Of a DNA stretch of 64,000 nucleotides, positions 42,025 to 49,116 are shown piece after piece (within the stretch, counting starts at the first letter, position 1; the number at the start of each line of letters is the position of its first letter). A model generated the notes under the pieces. That model was not told the origin of the DNA. It was given only the letters and a program-made list of their open reading frames with translations, and made no database searches. Source of the DNA: JAWWOL01 sp963797535. Lineage in GTDB: Bacteria > Actinomycetota > Actinomycetes > JAWWOL01. Position numbers and translations under genes: made by a program. The stretch covers positions 248,001-312,000 of the forward strand of contig CAWCPQ010000001.1 of NCBI GenBank assembly GCA_963797535.1. Direction: 5' to 3'.

Positions 42025-43491
42025 TCAGCCGTTCGACAGCCGGGTGAAGCCCTGCTTGAACGTCGGCCACGGCGCCTTGCCAATCGTGTTGTTGAGCTTC
42101 CAGATGAAGACCTTGCCCACGTTGCCCTTGCCGCCGGAGGCCGGCTTGGTGGTCGCGGCCACGATCCAGGTCTGGCTGCCGACGCCGACGATGGTCGGGC
42201 TGGCGAAGAACGCGCCCGGCTGGAACCCGTAGGTCCCGAGCACCATGGTGCGCACGAGCTTGCTGCCGACCTTGTCGTAGACCGCGATGCTCAGCTCGTT
42301 GCCGACCACGATGTCGATCTTGCCGTCGTGGTTGACGTCGGCGAGCGAGGCGTTGGCGCGGTAGCTGATCGGGCAGGTGTGCCAGCTGCCGGCCAGGCAG
42401 GTGCTGGCCGTGATCTTGCCGGCCCGGTTCAGGACCCGCAGGATGCCGTCGTTGGTGGTGTAGACGATGTCCTTCTTGCCGTCGCCGTCGACGTCACCGA
42501 TCGCGGGGGAGGACGTGACCTCCTCGCTCTGCTTGGCCGGGAAGCCGGGGATGTAGTAGCCGCCCTGGCTGAACGCGATGAGGCGGCGCCCGGTGGTGTG
42601 GGGCATCGCGCCGGTGCCGACCACGATGTCCTTGTGACCGTTGTTCATCAGGTCGACGATCGCAGGGGAGGACCAGATCACCTGGGGCTGCCACTTCGGC
42701 CAGCCCGGCTCCCACTTGCCGGTGTGGCGCAGGACGCCGACGTAGCCGCCGGGGTGCGGGTGGCACTTCTGGCCGGGGACGCCTGCGCAGTCATAGCCGA
42801 AGGCGATCTCGAGCCAGCCGTCGTGGTCGATGTCGCCGACGGCCGGGCTCGACCACGACGTGTCCTGCAGGAACACCGGGAAGCCGGGCAGCTCCTTGTG
42901 CGTGCCGGCGCCGCTCCACACATGGATGTTGTGGTCCCAGCTGGTCTCGATGACGTCGAGCTTGCCGTCCCGGTTGATGTCGGCCACAGCAGGCGTCGCG
43001 AAGTCGCCGGGCGCGTGCGGGCCGTCACCGGTCATCTTGTGGAAGATGACCTTGTTCTTCAGCGCCGGGGTGAAGCCCCACACGTCGCCGCGGGTGTCAG
43101 CGGTGATGACGTCGAGGTGGCCGTCCTTGTTCAGGTCGATGATCAGCGGAGACGCCTGTACGGCGCCGTGGCCGGTGACGAAGGTCCACAGGTGCTTGCC
43201 GGCGAGCGACCAGCCCTGGACGGTGCCGTCGGGGAAGCCGTCGACGATCTCCATCGCCTTGGCGGGGCCAACCGGCACGACCGCCGGTGAGGAGTAGTGC
43301 GACGCGGTGATCGTCTTGCTGTACCAGTTCGGGGACGCAGCCGTTTGCACCACCATGCTGGGAGCGGTCGCGGATGTCGCGGCTGCGGCGCTGGGGACGG
43401 CCGCGTGGTTACCGGTCGCGGACGGCGCGAAGGCAAGCCCGACCGCCATCACCGAGAGCACGACGCCTGCCTTGCGCATCGAGTTGGGCAT
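42025..43491 (-). CDS. Secreted FG-GAP/VCBS-repeat protein
   Basis: 488 aa from the ATG at 43491, after GGAGGG. The signal peptide spans about residues 1-40. Seven-bladed propeller-type repeats carry calcium-binding loops: DLNKDGHLDV, DINRDGKLDV, DIDHDGWLEI, DVDGDGKKDI and DVNHDGKIDI, each with SSPAVGD- or TPAVAD-type lead-ins. Such proteins are extracellular and often surface-bound; no enzymatic domain is seen. The 5' leader contains a perfect 12-bp hairpin (43515-43544). Confidence 0.88.
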   Translation of the reverse strand: MPNSMRKAGVVLSVMAVGLAFAPSATGNHAAVPSAAAATSATAPSMVVQTAASPNWYSKTITASHYSSPAVVPVGPAKAMEIVDGFPDGTVQGWSLAGKHLWTFVTGHGAVQASPLIIDLNKDGHLDVITADTRGDVWGFTPALKNKVIFHKMTGDGPHAPGDFATPAVADINRDGKLDVIETSWDHNIHVWSGAGTHKELPGFPVFLQDTSWSSPAVGDIDHDGWLEIAFGYDCAGVPGQKCHPHPGGYVGVLRHTGKWEPGWPKWQPQVIWSSPAIVDLMNNGHKDIVVGTGAMPHTTGRRLIAFSQGGYYIPGFPAKQSEEVTSSPAIGDVDGDGKKDIVYTTNDGILRVLNRAGKITASTCLAGSWHTCPISYRANASLADVNHDGKIDIVVGNELSIAVYDKVGSKLVRTMVLGTYGFQPGAFFASPTIVGVGSQTWIVAATTKPASGGKGNVGKVFIWKLNNTIGKAPWPTFKQGFTRLSNG

Positions 43492-43514
43492 GTAAAAGGT
43501 ACGTCCCTCCGTCG

Positions 43515-43544
43515 TACGGATGTCGCGGTCGTGCGACATCCGTA
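43515..43544 (-). promoter_or_regulatory. Leader hairpin of the FG-GAP gene
   Basis: TACGGATGTCGC (43515-43526) and GCGACATCCGTA (43533-43544) pair perfectly around a six-base loop, about 24 bases upstream of the start codon and directly before GGAGGG. It could be an operator or a mRNA-stabilising 5' hairpin. Confidence 0.45.
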
Positions 43545-43633
43545 ACCAGGGTTATCGGCCTTTGCGAATGCGGAACTGAGCCATCGGCAGATCTGGCTTG
43601 GCGGCTACGGCACTGTCACCGTCGAGCAACCGG

Positions 43634-43942
43634 CTAGAACAGCCGGGTCACCGCGAAAATCGTGATCGCGACGAGGACCGTTACGCGCAGGACGCGCGCT
43701 CCCGTCGGCACGCTCGGCCAGCTCAGGAACGTCAGCAGCGACAGCAGCGCCACGATCAGCAGCACCATGACGAAACCGATGACGCCCGAGATCAGCACGC
43801 CACCGAAGAAGAGCACGCCGACGATGACCGGCGGGACGACGCGGGGCAGTCGCGACAGCCATACGATGAACGTGGAGCTGACCTTCTCGACCCTCGCTCG
43901 TACGGGACCCGCGCCCGGCGTCATGAACGGTGCTGAGGTCAT
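43634..43942 (-). CDS. Small two-helix membrane protein, unknown function
   Basis: 102 aa from the ATG at 43942. After a polar N-terminus, the segment RLPRVVPPVIVGVLFFGGVLISGVIGF and a second helix LLIVALLSLLTFL are followed by a basic stretch and a third hydrophobic end. Similar small proteins occur near uppS/glyS in actinobacteria, but I assign no function. It is divergent from the monooxygenase-like gene at 43983. Confidence 0.65.
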   Translation of the reverse strand: MTSAPFMTPGAGPVRARVEKVSSTFIVWLSRLPRVVPPVIVGVLFFGGVLISGVIGFVMVLLIVALLSLLTFLSWPSVPTGARVLRVTVLVAITIFAVTRLF

Positions 43943-43982
43943 GGCACGATCCTGCCAGATCGGACCGTCCTGAGGAGCGCCC

Positions 43983-44348
43983 GTGCTCGTGGTCACCCGC
44001 TTCCACATCGCCGAGGCCGACGGCGACGCCTTTCAGGACGCCGCGCGCCGGGCGTTGGCTGCGCTCGCGGCACGACCGGGCTACCGCGGTGGACGGGTCG
44101 GCCGCGCCGTTGAGGACCCGCTGACGTGGGTGGTGATCAGCGAGTGGGTCGGCGTCGGTGCCTACCGCCGCGCGTTGTCCGCGTACGACGTCAAGGTCGA
44201 GGCGGCACCGCTGCTGGGCCTGGCCATCGACGAGCCGTCGGCGTACGAGGTGCTTTTCGCGGACGGGGTCGACCCGGTGGCGGAGGGCACCAGCGCCCGC
44301 GCTGCGGATGCGGACACCGCTGTGCCGGGGCGCCCGGTCACTGACTGA
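43983..44348 (+). CDS. Antibiotic biosynthesis monooxygenase (ABM)-fold protein
   Basis: 121 aa. The dimeric ferredoxin-like ABM fold is indicated by VVTRFHIAEADGDAFQDAARRALAALAARPGYRGGRVGRA and DPLTWVVISEWVGVGAYRRAL. Such proteins range from heme-degrading to quinone-forming monooxygenases, but many have no known activity. The tail after residue 100 is Ala/Asp-rich and probably disordered. It overlaps the convergent GNAT gene by 11 bases. Confidence 0.85.
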   Translation: MLVVTRFHIAEADGDAFQDAARRALAALAARPGYRGGRVGRAVEDPLTWVVISEWVGVGAYRRALSAYDVKVEAAPLLGLAIDEPSAYEVLFADGVDPVAEGTSARAADADTAVPGRPVTD

Positions 44349-45078
44349 GCCGTTCCGCCCAGACCAAGGGCAGCCTGCGCATGTCGAGCGTGTCGTAGAC
44401 CGCAGCGGCCGCCAGGTTGTCACCGTCGAGCCACAGCGCGGCCAGTCCCTCGCGCTCGACCAGCCGGTTGAGCGTCCACGCCGTCAGCTCGCGACCGATG
44501 CCCTGGCCGCGCAGGTCGCGGCGGACGGTGATGGCGGCCACGAAGCCGACACCGGGGGCCTCGGTCGTGTCGGCAGCGCAGGCGATGAGCCGACCGCTGC
44601 TGTCCCGTACACCGGCCCAGGCGCGGATGCGCTCGGAGCCGGGGCGGAAGGACGCGCCGGGAAAGGCGCCGTCGAGCAGTTCGGCCACCTCGGCGTCCGC
44701 CGCCGGATCGAGCCACGAGCCTTCCCCTGCCGGCAGGTCCACCGACGCATCGACCCAGCGGAACTGCCATGGGTGCGGGTTGGTCAGCAGGCCGACCGGC
44801 AACAGGTCGAACGCTTCGGCCGGGATGGACAGCGGTCGCGGCTGCTCCGCGGCAAGCCGTTCGGCCAGGTGGGCTGCGTCGTCGGACGGCCCGACCACGA
44901 TGATCTGGTCGCCCTCGGGGCTGGTGTGCCAGTAGCCGTTGACCAGCGCAACCGCCCGGCCGTAGGACCAGCCCGGCGTGGAGGGGGGCAGGTGCGGGAC
45001 AAGGTGGCGGATCATCGGGTGGCCGGTGGAGATCGCGACCAGCTCAGCGGCCTCGACCGTCTGCAGACCTGGGTGCAT
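44338..45078 (-). CDS. GNAT-family N-acetyltransferase
   Basis: 246 aa. The C-terminal half has the acetyl-CoA-binding motif A, AAITVRRDLRGQGIGRELTAW (about 187-207), and LWLDGDNLAAAAVYDTLDMRR. The N-terminal half (1-120) resembles a degenerate second domain. The acceptor substrate is unknown. It is divergent from glyS with a 90-base gap. Confidence 0.88.
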   Translation of the reverse strand: MHPGLQTVEAAELVAISTGHPMIRHLVPHLPPSTPGWSYGRAVALVNGYWHTSPEGDQIIVVGPSDDAAHLAERLAAEQPRPLSIPAEAFDLLPVGLLTNPHPWQFRWVDASVDLPAGEGSWLDPAADAEVAELLDGAFPGASFRPGSERIRAWAGVRDSSGRLIACAADTTEAPGVGFVAAITVRRDLRGQGIGRELTAWTLNRLVEREGLAALWLDGDNLAAAAVYDTLDMRRLPLVWAERLSQ

Positions 45079-45168
45079 GGGTCAAAAGTAACCGGGGCCG
45101 ACGACGGTTCTCGTTGCTGCGGTAACCTGCCTGGTCACCCGCCGACCGCCAGCCGGATGGAGCTTCCC

Positions 45169-46572
45169 ATGGCCCCCGCACCCGCGAACAGCAAGAACGC
45201 TGACCTGATGGACACCATCGTCAGCCTCTCCAAACGGCGCGGGTTCGTCTTCCCGAGCAGTGAGATCTACGGTGGCCTGCGTGCGTCGTGGGACTACGGC
45301 CCGCTCGGCGTCGAGCTCAAGAACAACATCAAGCGGCAGTGGTGGCGCTCGATGGTGCAGGGCCGCGACGACATCGTCGGCCTCGACTCCTGCGTGATCC
45401 TCGCCCGCGAGGTGTGGGAGGCGTCCGGTCACGTACGCGAGTTCGTCGACCCGCTGACGGAGTGCCAGTCCTGCCACAAGCGCTTCCGCGCGGACCACCT
45501 GACCGAAAGCTTCGAGGCCAGGCACGGCCGGCCGCCGGCGGGGCTGGCCGAGATCAACTGCCCCAACTGCGGCAACAAGGGCACCTTCACTGAGCCCAAG
45601 ATGTTCAACGGACTGCTGCGCACGTACCTGGGCCCGGTCGAGGACGAGTCCGGCCTGGCTTACCTGCGGCCGGAGACGGCGCAGGGCATCTTCATCAACT
45701 ACAAGAACGTCGAGCAGGCCGCACGCCGCAAACCGCCGTTCGGCATCGCCCAGCAGGGCAAGTCGTTCCGCAACGAGATCACGCCGGGCAACTTCATCTT
45801 CCGTACCCGAGAGTTCGAGCAGATGGAGATGGAGTTCTTCGTCGAGCCCGGCACCGACGAGACGTGGCACCAGTACTGGATCGACACCCGGCTCGCGTGG
45901 TTCAAGGACTTGGGCGTCACGCCGGAGAACCTGCGGCTGTTCGAGCACCCGCAGGAGAAGCTGTCGCACTACTCGAAGCGGACCGTTGACATCGAGTACC
46001 GCTTCAACTTCGCCGGCAACGAGTGGGGCGAGCTCGAGGGCATCGCCAACCGGACCGACTTCGACCTGACCACGCACTCGAAGGCGTCCGGCACCGACCT
46101 GTCCTACTTCGACCAGGCGGCGGGCGAGCGGTTCACCCCGTACGTCATCGAGCCAGCGGTAGGGGTTGACCGGTCGCTGCTGGTGTTCCTGCTCGACGCC
46201 TATTTCGAGGACGAGGCGCCGACCGGCAAGGGTGGCGTCGAGAAGCGGACGGTGCTGCGCCTCGACCCCCGGCTGGCCCCGGTCAAGGCGGCTGTGCTCC
46301 CGCTGTCTCGCAACGAGCGGCTGTCGCCCGCGGCCAAGGATCTCGCGGCCAAGCTGCGGCAGCGCTGGAACGTGGAGTTCGACGACGCCGGCGCGATCGG
46401 GCGTCGCTACCGTCGCCAGGACGAGATCGGCACGCCGTACTGCGTGACCATCGACTTCGAGACGCTCGACGACCAGGCGGTCACGATCCGCGAGCGCGAC
46501 TCGATGACCCAGCAGCGGGTGGGTCTGGACCAGGTCGAGTCGTTCCTGCTGAACAACCTCGGCGCCGTCTGA
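45169..46572 (+). CDS. glyS: Glycyl-tRNA synthetase, dimeric (class II) type
   Basis: 467 aa from the ATG at 45169, six bases after GGAG. Charges tRNA-Gly. Class II motifs: KRRGFVFPSSEIYGGLRASWDYGP, motif 2 in FRNEITPGNFIFRTREFEQMEMEFF, motif 3 in PAVGVDRSLLVFLLDAY. A zinc module with CQSCHKRF and CPNCGNKG lies at about 95-145. The C-terminal anticodon-binding domain includes YRRQDEIGTPYCVTID. An in-frame ATG at 45157 is the alternative start. It is followed by palindromic element copy 3. Confidence 0.97.
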   Translation: MAPAPANSKNADLMDTIVSLSKRRGFVFPSSEIYGGLRASWDYGPLGVELKNNIKRQWWRSMVQGRDDIVGLDSCVILAREVWEASGHVREFVDPLTECQSCHKRFRADHLTESFEARHGRPPAGLAEINCPNCGNKGTFTEPKMFNGLLRTYLGPVEDESGLAYLRPETAQGIFINYKNVEQAARRKPPFGIAQQGKSFRNEITPGNFIFRTREFEQMEMEFFVEPGTDETWHQYWIDTRLAWFKDLGVTPENLRLFEHPQEKLSHYSKRTVDIEYRFNFAGNEWGELEGIANRTDFDLTTHSKASGTDLSYFDQAAGERFTPYVIEPAVGVDRSLLVFLLDAYFEDEAPTGKGGVEKRTVLRLDPRLAPVKAAVLPLSRNERLSPAAKDLAAKLRQRWNVEFDDAGAIGRRYRRQDEIGTPYCVTIDFETLDDQAVTIRERDSMTQQRVGLDQVESFLLNNLGAV

Positions 46573-46588
46573 GGTTGGCAATGAAGGC

Positions 46589-46643
46589 GGCCGTCGGTGT
46601 GGGAATCGCTCCGATTGCGGAGCTTCACCCGCACTCACGCGGC
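46589..46643 (+). repeat. Palindromic intergenic element, copy 3
   Basis: GGCCGTCGGTGTGGG (46589-46603), the inner perfect stem GCTCCG-ATTG-CGGAGC (46608-46623) and CCCGCACTCACGCGGC (46628-46643). It follows glyS and supplies the last codons and stop of the convergent DUF559 gene. Confidence 0.8.
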
Positions 46644-47546
46644 GGCGTGGGTTCGGTAGCCGACCATGATCGCGGTCAGCACGCCCTGCGGGTCATCCCT
46701 GATCTGCTCCGGCGTGATCGGCAGCACGTGGTATCCGGCGGCTTCGAGGGCGAGCCGGCGATGCTGGGTCGCATCCCATGAACCCGGAACGAGCAGGTGG
46801 TGCAACCGCGACTCGATCTCGACAATGAAGCGGCCCCAGCGTAGGTCCGGCAGGTAAGTCCGTCCGTCGATGGTGATCGGCACGTTGACCAGCGGTGGGG
46901 GAAGGCTGGTCCCCTTGATCAGGTCGAGCAGCTGTCCTTCGGGCACGGACCGGACATTTGCGGAAGCCTGGAGCAACACAGAGCGCAGATGGCGGCTGCC
47001 GCGGGTTGGACCGGCGGCCAATTCTGCGGCCAGGGCGTCGAGGGTCGTACGGCGGCCGTTGAGAACGCTCGAGGCCATGGCAAGGGTTGCCTCGTACGAC
47101 GTGAGCCGACGGGCGCAGTCCGCCGCCGCCCGAGCCACGGAGACGCAGGGCACCCAGTTGATGTTGCATGCGGCAAGCTCCCTGCGACTGCGGGCGACGC
47201 GGACAAACTGCCTGCTTGCGCACTCGCGTCCGAACGGCACCAGGACGTCCACTGGCGTCGGCCGGACTTCGCGTGGCAGGTAGGCGACACCTTGCCAGTG
47301 CAGTGCGGCGTTTCCCGTAAGCGCCGCACCGGGGCCGGCGTACAGGCACGCGGCGACCGCCTGCTGCTGGGTCGTCAAGGGCTGAAGAAACGTGGCGTAG
47401 ACCCGAGGAAGCACTGGTTGCCATTGGGGTCGATGGCCGTGCACACGACGGTGCACCATTGCGGACGTGATCCCGTAGACGCGGGCCTGCTCAGCGGTGA
47501 GGAGGCCCTTCTGCCGTACGAGGAGCCGTTGCCACGTTGCGTCCAT
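46635..47546 (-). CDS. AbiEi-like winged-helix plus DUF559 (PD-(D/E)XK-like) protein
   Basis: 303 aa from the ATG at 47546. The N-terminal part (LLVRQKGLLTAEQARVYGIT, LPRVYATF) resembles the winged helix of AbiEi-type proteins. The C-terminal part (about 220-300) has DLRWGRFIVEIESRLHH, DATQHRRLALEAAGY and DDPQGVLTAI, typical of DUF559 restriction-endonuclease-fold proteins, with D and ExE as candidate catalytic residues. Such stand-alone genes are common in actinobacteria and have no proven role; no cognate AbiEii toxin is adjacent. Its stop codon lies inside palindromic element copy 3. Confidence 0.8.
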   Translation of the reverse strand: MDATWQRLLVRQKGLLTAEQARVYGITSAMVHRRVHGHRPQWQPVLPRVYATFLQPLTTQQQAVAACLYAGPGAALTGNAALHWQGVAYLPREVRPTPVDVLVPFGRECASRQFVRVARSRRELAACNINWVPCVSVARAAADCARRLTSYEATLAMASSVLNGRRTTLDALAAELAAGPTRGSRHLRSVLLQASANVRSVPEGQLLDLIKGTSLPPPLVNVPITIDGRTYLPDLRWGRFIVEIESRLHHLLVPGSWDATQHRRLALEAAGYHVLPITPEQIRDDPQGVLTAIMVGYRTHAAA

Positions 47547-47625
47547 CTGCCGACCTTGACGGAGGAAACGTGTGCCGGCTGCTCCAAACCAGGGGCTGTG
47601 GATGATCCGAACGGGTGTGCACAAC

Positions 47626-47672
47626 CGTGGGTGTGGGCTGCCATCCGATTGCGGAGCGGATCCCACACCGAC
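47626..47672 (+). repeat. Palindromic intergenic element, copy 4
   Basis: CGTGGGTGTGGG (47626-47637), core ATCCGATTGCGGAGC, and CCCACACCGACG (47662-47673) form the same nested hairpin. It lies in the divergent gap between the DUF559 gene and dgt. Confidence 0.75.
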
Positions 47673-47693
47673 GCCGGGGCGGCGGCGGACCGC

Positions 47694-47699
47694 TAGGGT
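47694..47699 (+). promoter_or_regulatory. Leaderless-type -10 box for dgt
   Basis: TAGGGT ends seven bases before the ATG at 47707, and no ribosome-binding site is present. Confidence 0.4.
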
Positions 47700-47706
47700 C
47701 GAGGGC

Positions 47707-48916
47707 ATGACGGGTGAGGCGCAACGCTGGGTCGCCGAGGCGGCCAAGGCCTCCGGCGCCGACCGCTCGCCGTACGAGCGGGACCGGGCCAGGGTGCTGC
47801 ACAGCGCGGCACTGCGCCGCCTCGCCGCCAAGACCCAGGTCGTCAACGTCGGCGAGGACGACTTCCCGCGCACCAGGCTCACCCACTCCCTCGAGTGCGC
47901 GCAGATCGGCCGCGAGCTCGCGACCAGCCTCGGCTGCGACCCCGACGTGGTCGACGCCGCGTGTCTCGCGCACGACCTCGGGCACCCGCCGTTCGGCCAC
48001 AACGGCGAGACGGCGCTGGCGATCAAGGCCGAGCCGGTCGGTGGGTTCGAGGGCAACGCCCAGAGCCTGCGCATCCTGACTCGGCTCGAGGCGAAAATCC
48101 TTGACCAGCAAGGACACTCGGCCGGGCTCAACCTCACCAGGGCAGTGCTCGACGCCGCGACGAAGTACCCCTGGGAGCGCAAGGAAGGCACCACGAAGTT
48201 CGGTGTCTACGCCGACGACCGTGCGGTGTTCGACTGGTTCAGGCAGGGCGCCCCGGCTGAGCGGCAGTGCTTCGAGGCGCAGGTGATGGACTGGGCCGAC
48301 GACGTTGCCTACTCCGTACACGATCTCGAGGACGGCATCCATGCCGGGCAGGTGCCGCTGGGGCGCATCGACAGTGACCAGGTCGTGCATCTCGCCCGGC
48401 TGACCGGTTGTGACACCGCCGACGGCCTGCGTGATCTCTACGACGAGCTGGTCAAGCAGCCCTGGTGGGTGCACGACTACGACGGCACCCTGCGCGCCCA
48501 GGCCGGCGTCAAGCGGATGACCTCGCGAGCTGACGGCACGGCTCACCTCAACCGTTGTACGGGCTACCCGCGCGGCTCACGGTGACGGGCAGCTGGGCCG
48601 CTACGACGCCGAGGTGGTCGTACCTGCCCGTACCAGAGCGGAGTGCGAGCTGCTCAAGGCGATCGCGGTGCACTACGTGATGCTGGGCCGTCGAGCGACG
48701 CAGGAGCAGCAACGGGAGCTGCTCTCCGAGCTGGTCGACCGGCTGGCCGACCACGCCCCCGATGCGCTCGAGCCGGGGCTGCAGGAGCAGTGGCACCAGG
48801 CAGCCGACGATGCCCAGCGGTTGCGCGTCGTCATCGACCAGGTCGCATCGCTGACCGACCCGTCGGCCGTGGCCTGGCACGCTCGCCTCGGCGCGAACCA
48901 GCCGACTCAGGCGTAG
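47707..48916 (+). pseudogene. dgt: Deoxyguanosinetriphosphate triphosphohydrolase-like protein, interrupted by one apparent extra base
   Basis: HD-domain dNTP triphosphohydrolase. The first frame has RTRLTHSLECAQIGREL and CLAHDLGHPPFGHNGE (HD motif), then VMDWADDVAYSVHDLEDG, up to VKRMTS. Near 48524-48526 the frame shifts. The second frame continues ELTARLTSTVVRATRAAHGD and VVVPARTRAECELLKAIAVHYVM to the stop at 48916. The joined 403 residues match family length. The first frame alone ends at 48585 in an unrelated tail. It precedes dnaG in the usual actinobacterial order. Confidence 0.88.
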
Positions 48917-49038
48917 ATCAGAGCCAGCGTCGCACCGACCAGGATGATCGCAATACCCACCAGCCAGAACGTGATCTCGCGCCAGCTGGTGACCGGCTCG
49001 TAGTACGGCCCCGGCGGCAGCTTCTCCTGTTTCGGCAT
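48907..49038 (-). CDS. 43-residue single-helix membrane protein
   Basis: ATG at 49038, encoding a polar start MPKQEKLPPGPYYEP, then the Trp-containing helix ITFWLVGIAIILVGATLAL and a TGA at 48907-48909. Codon use looks genuine, and the Pro/Tyr-rich start plus one helix is a common form for small actinobacterial membrane proteins. It is antisense to dnaG and dgt and overlaps the dgt 3' end by ten bases. Function unknown. Confidence 0.55.
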   Translation of the reverse strand: MPKQEKLPPGPYYEPVTSWREITFWLVGIAIILVGATLALIYA

Positions 49039-49063
49039 GGGGTCAGCCTACGTTCCGGCCACC

Positions 49064-49069
49064 TATACT
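49064..49069 (+). promoter_or_regulatory. -10 box of dnaG
   Basis: TATACT is a near-consensus -10, 47 bases before the dnaG GTG. GGGAGGTGACGG lies between as the ribosome-binding site. Confidence 0.5.
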
Positions 49070-49116
49070 CGTTCGGTCCGGGGCGGTGCCGCGGACTCGG
49101 GAGGTGACGGAAGCTC

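Noticed and set aside
43545..43620. c-di-GMP (GEMM) riboswitch upstream of the FG-GAP gene
   Set aside because: Only scattered short matches (CGCAAAG, GGTTAC); the spacing is much too short for the aptamer.
45082..46638. 518-codon open frame antisense to glyS
   Set aside because: Shadow of glyS with no similarity of its own; it runs through the repeat element.
46635..47546. AbiE-type toxin-antitoxin system
   Set aside because: Only the AbiEi-like winged helix is suggested and it is fused to a DUF559 domain; no AbiEii nucleotidyltransferase gene is adjacent.
37888..47673. The four palindromes as a CRISPR array
   Set aside because: Copies are kilobases apart, imperfect, and separated by genes.
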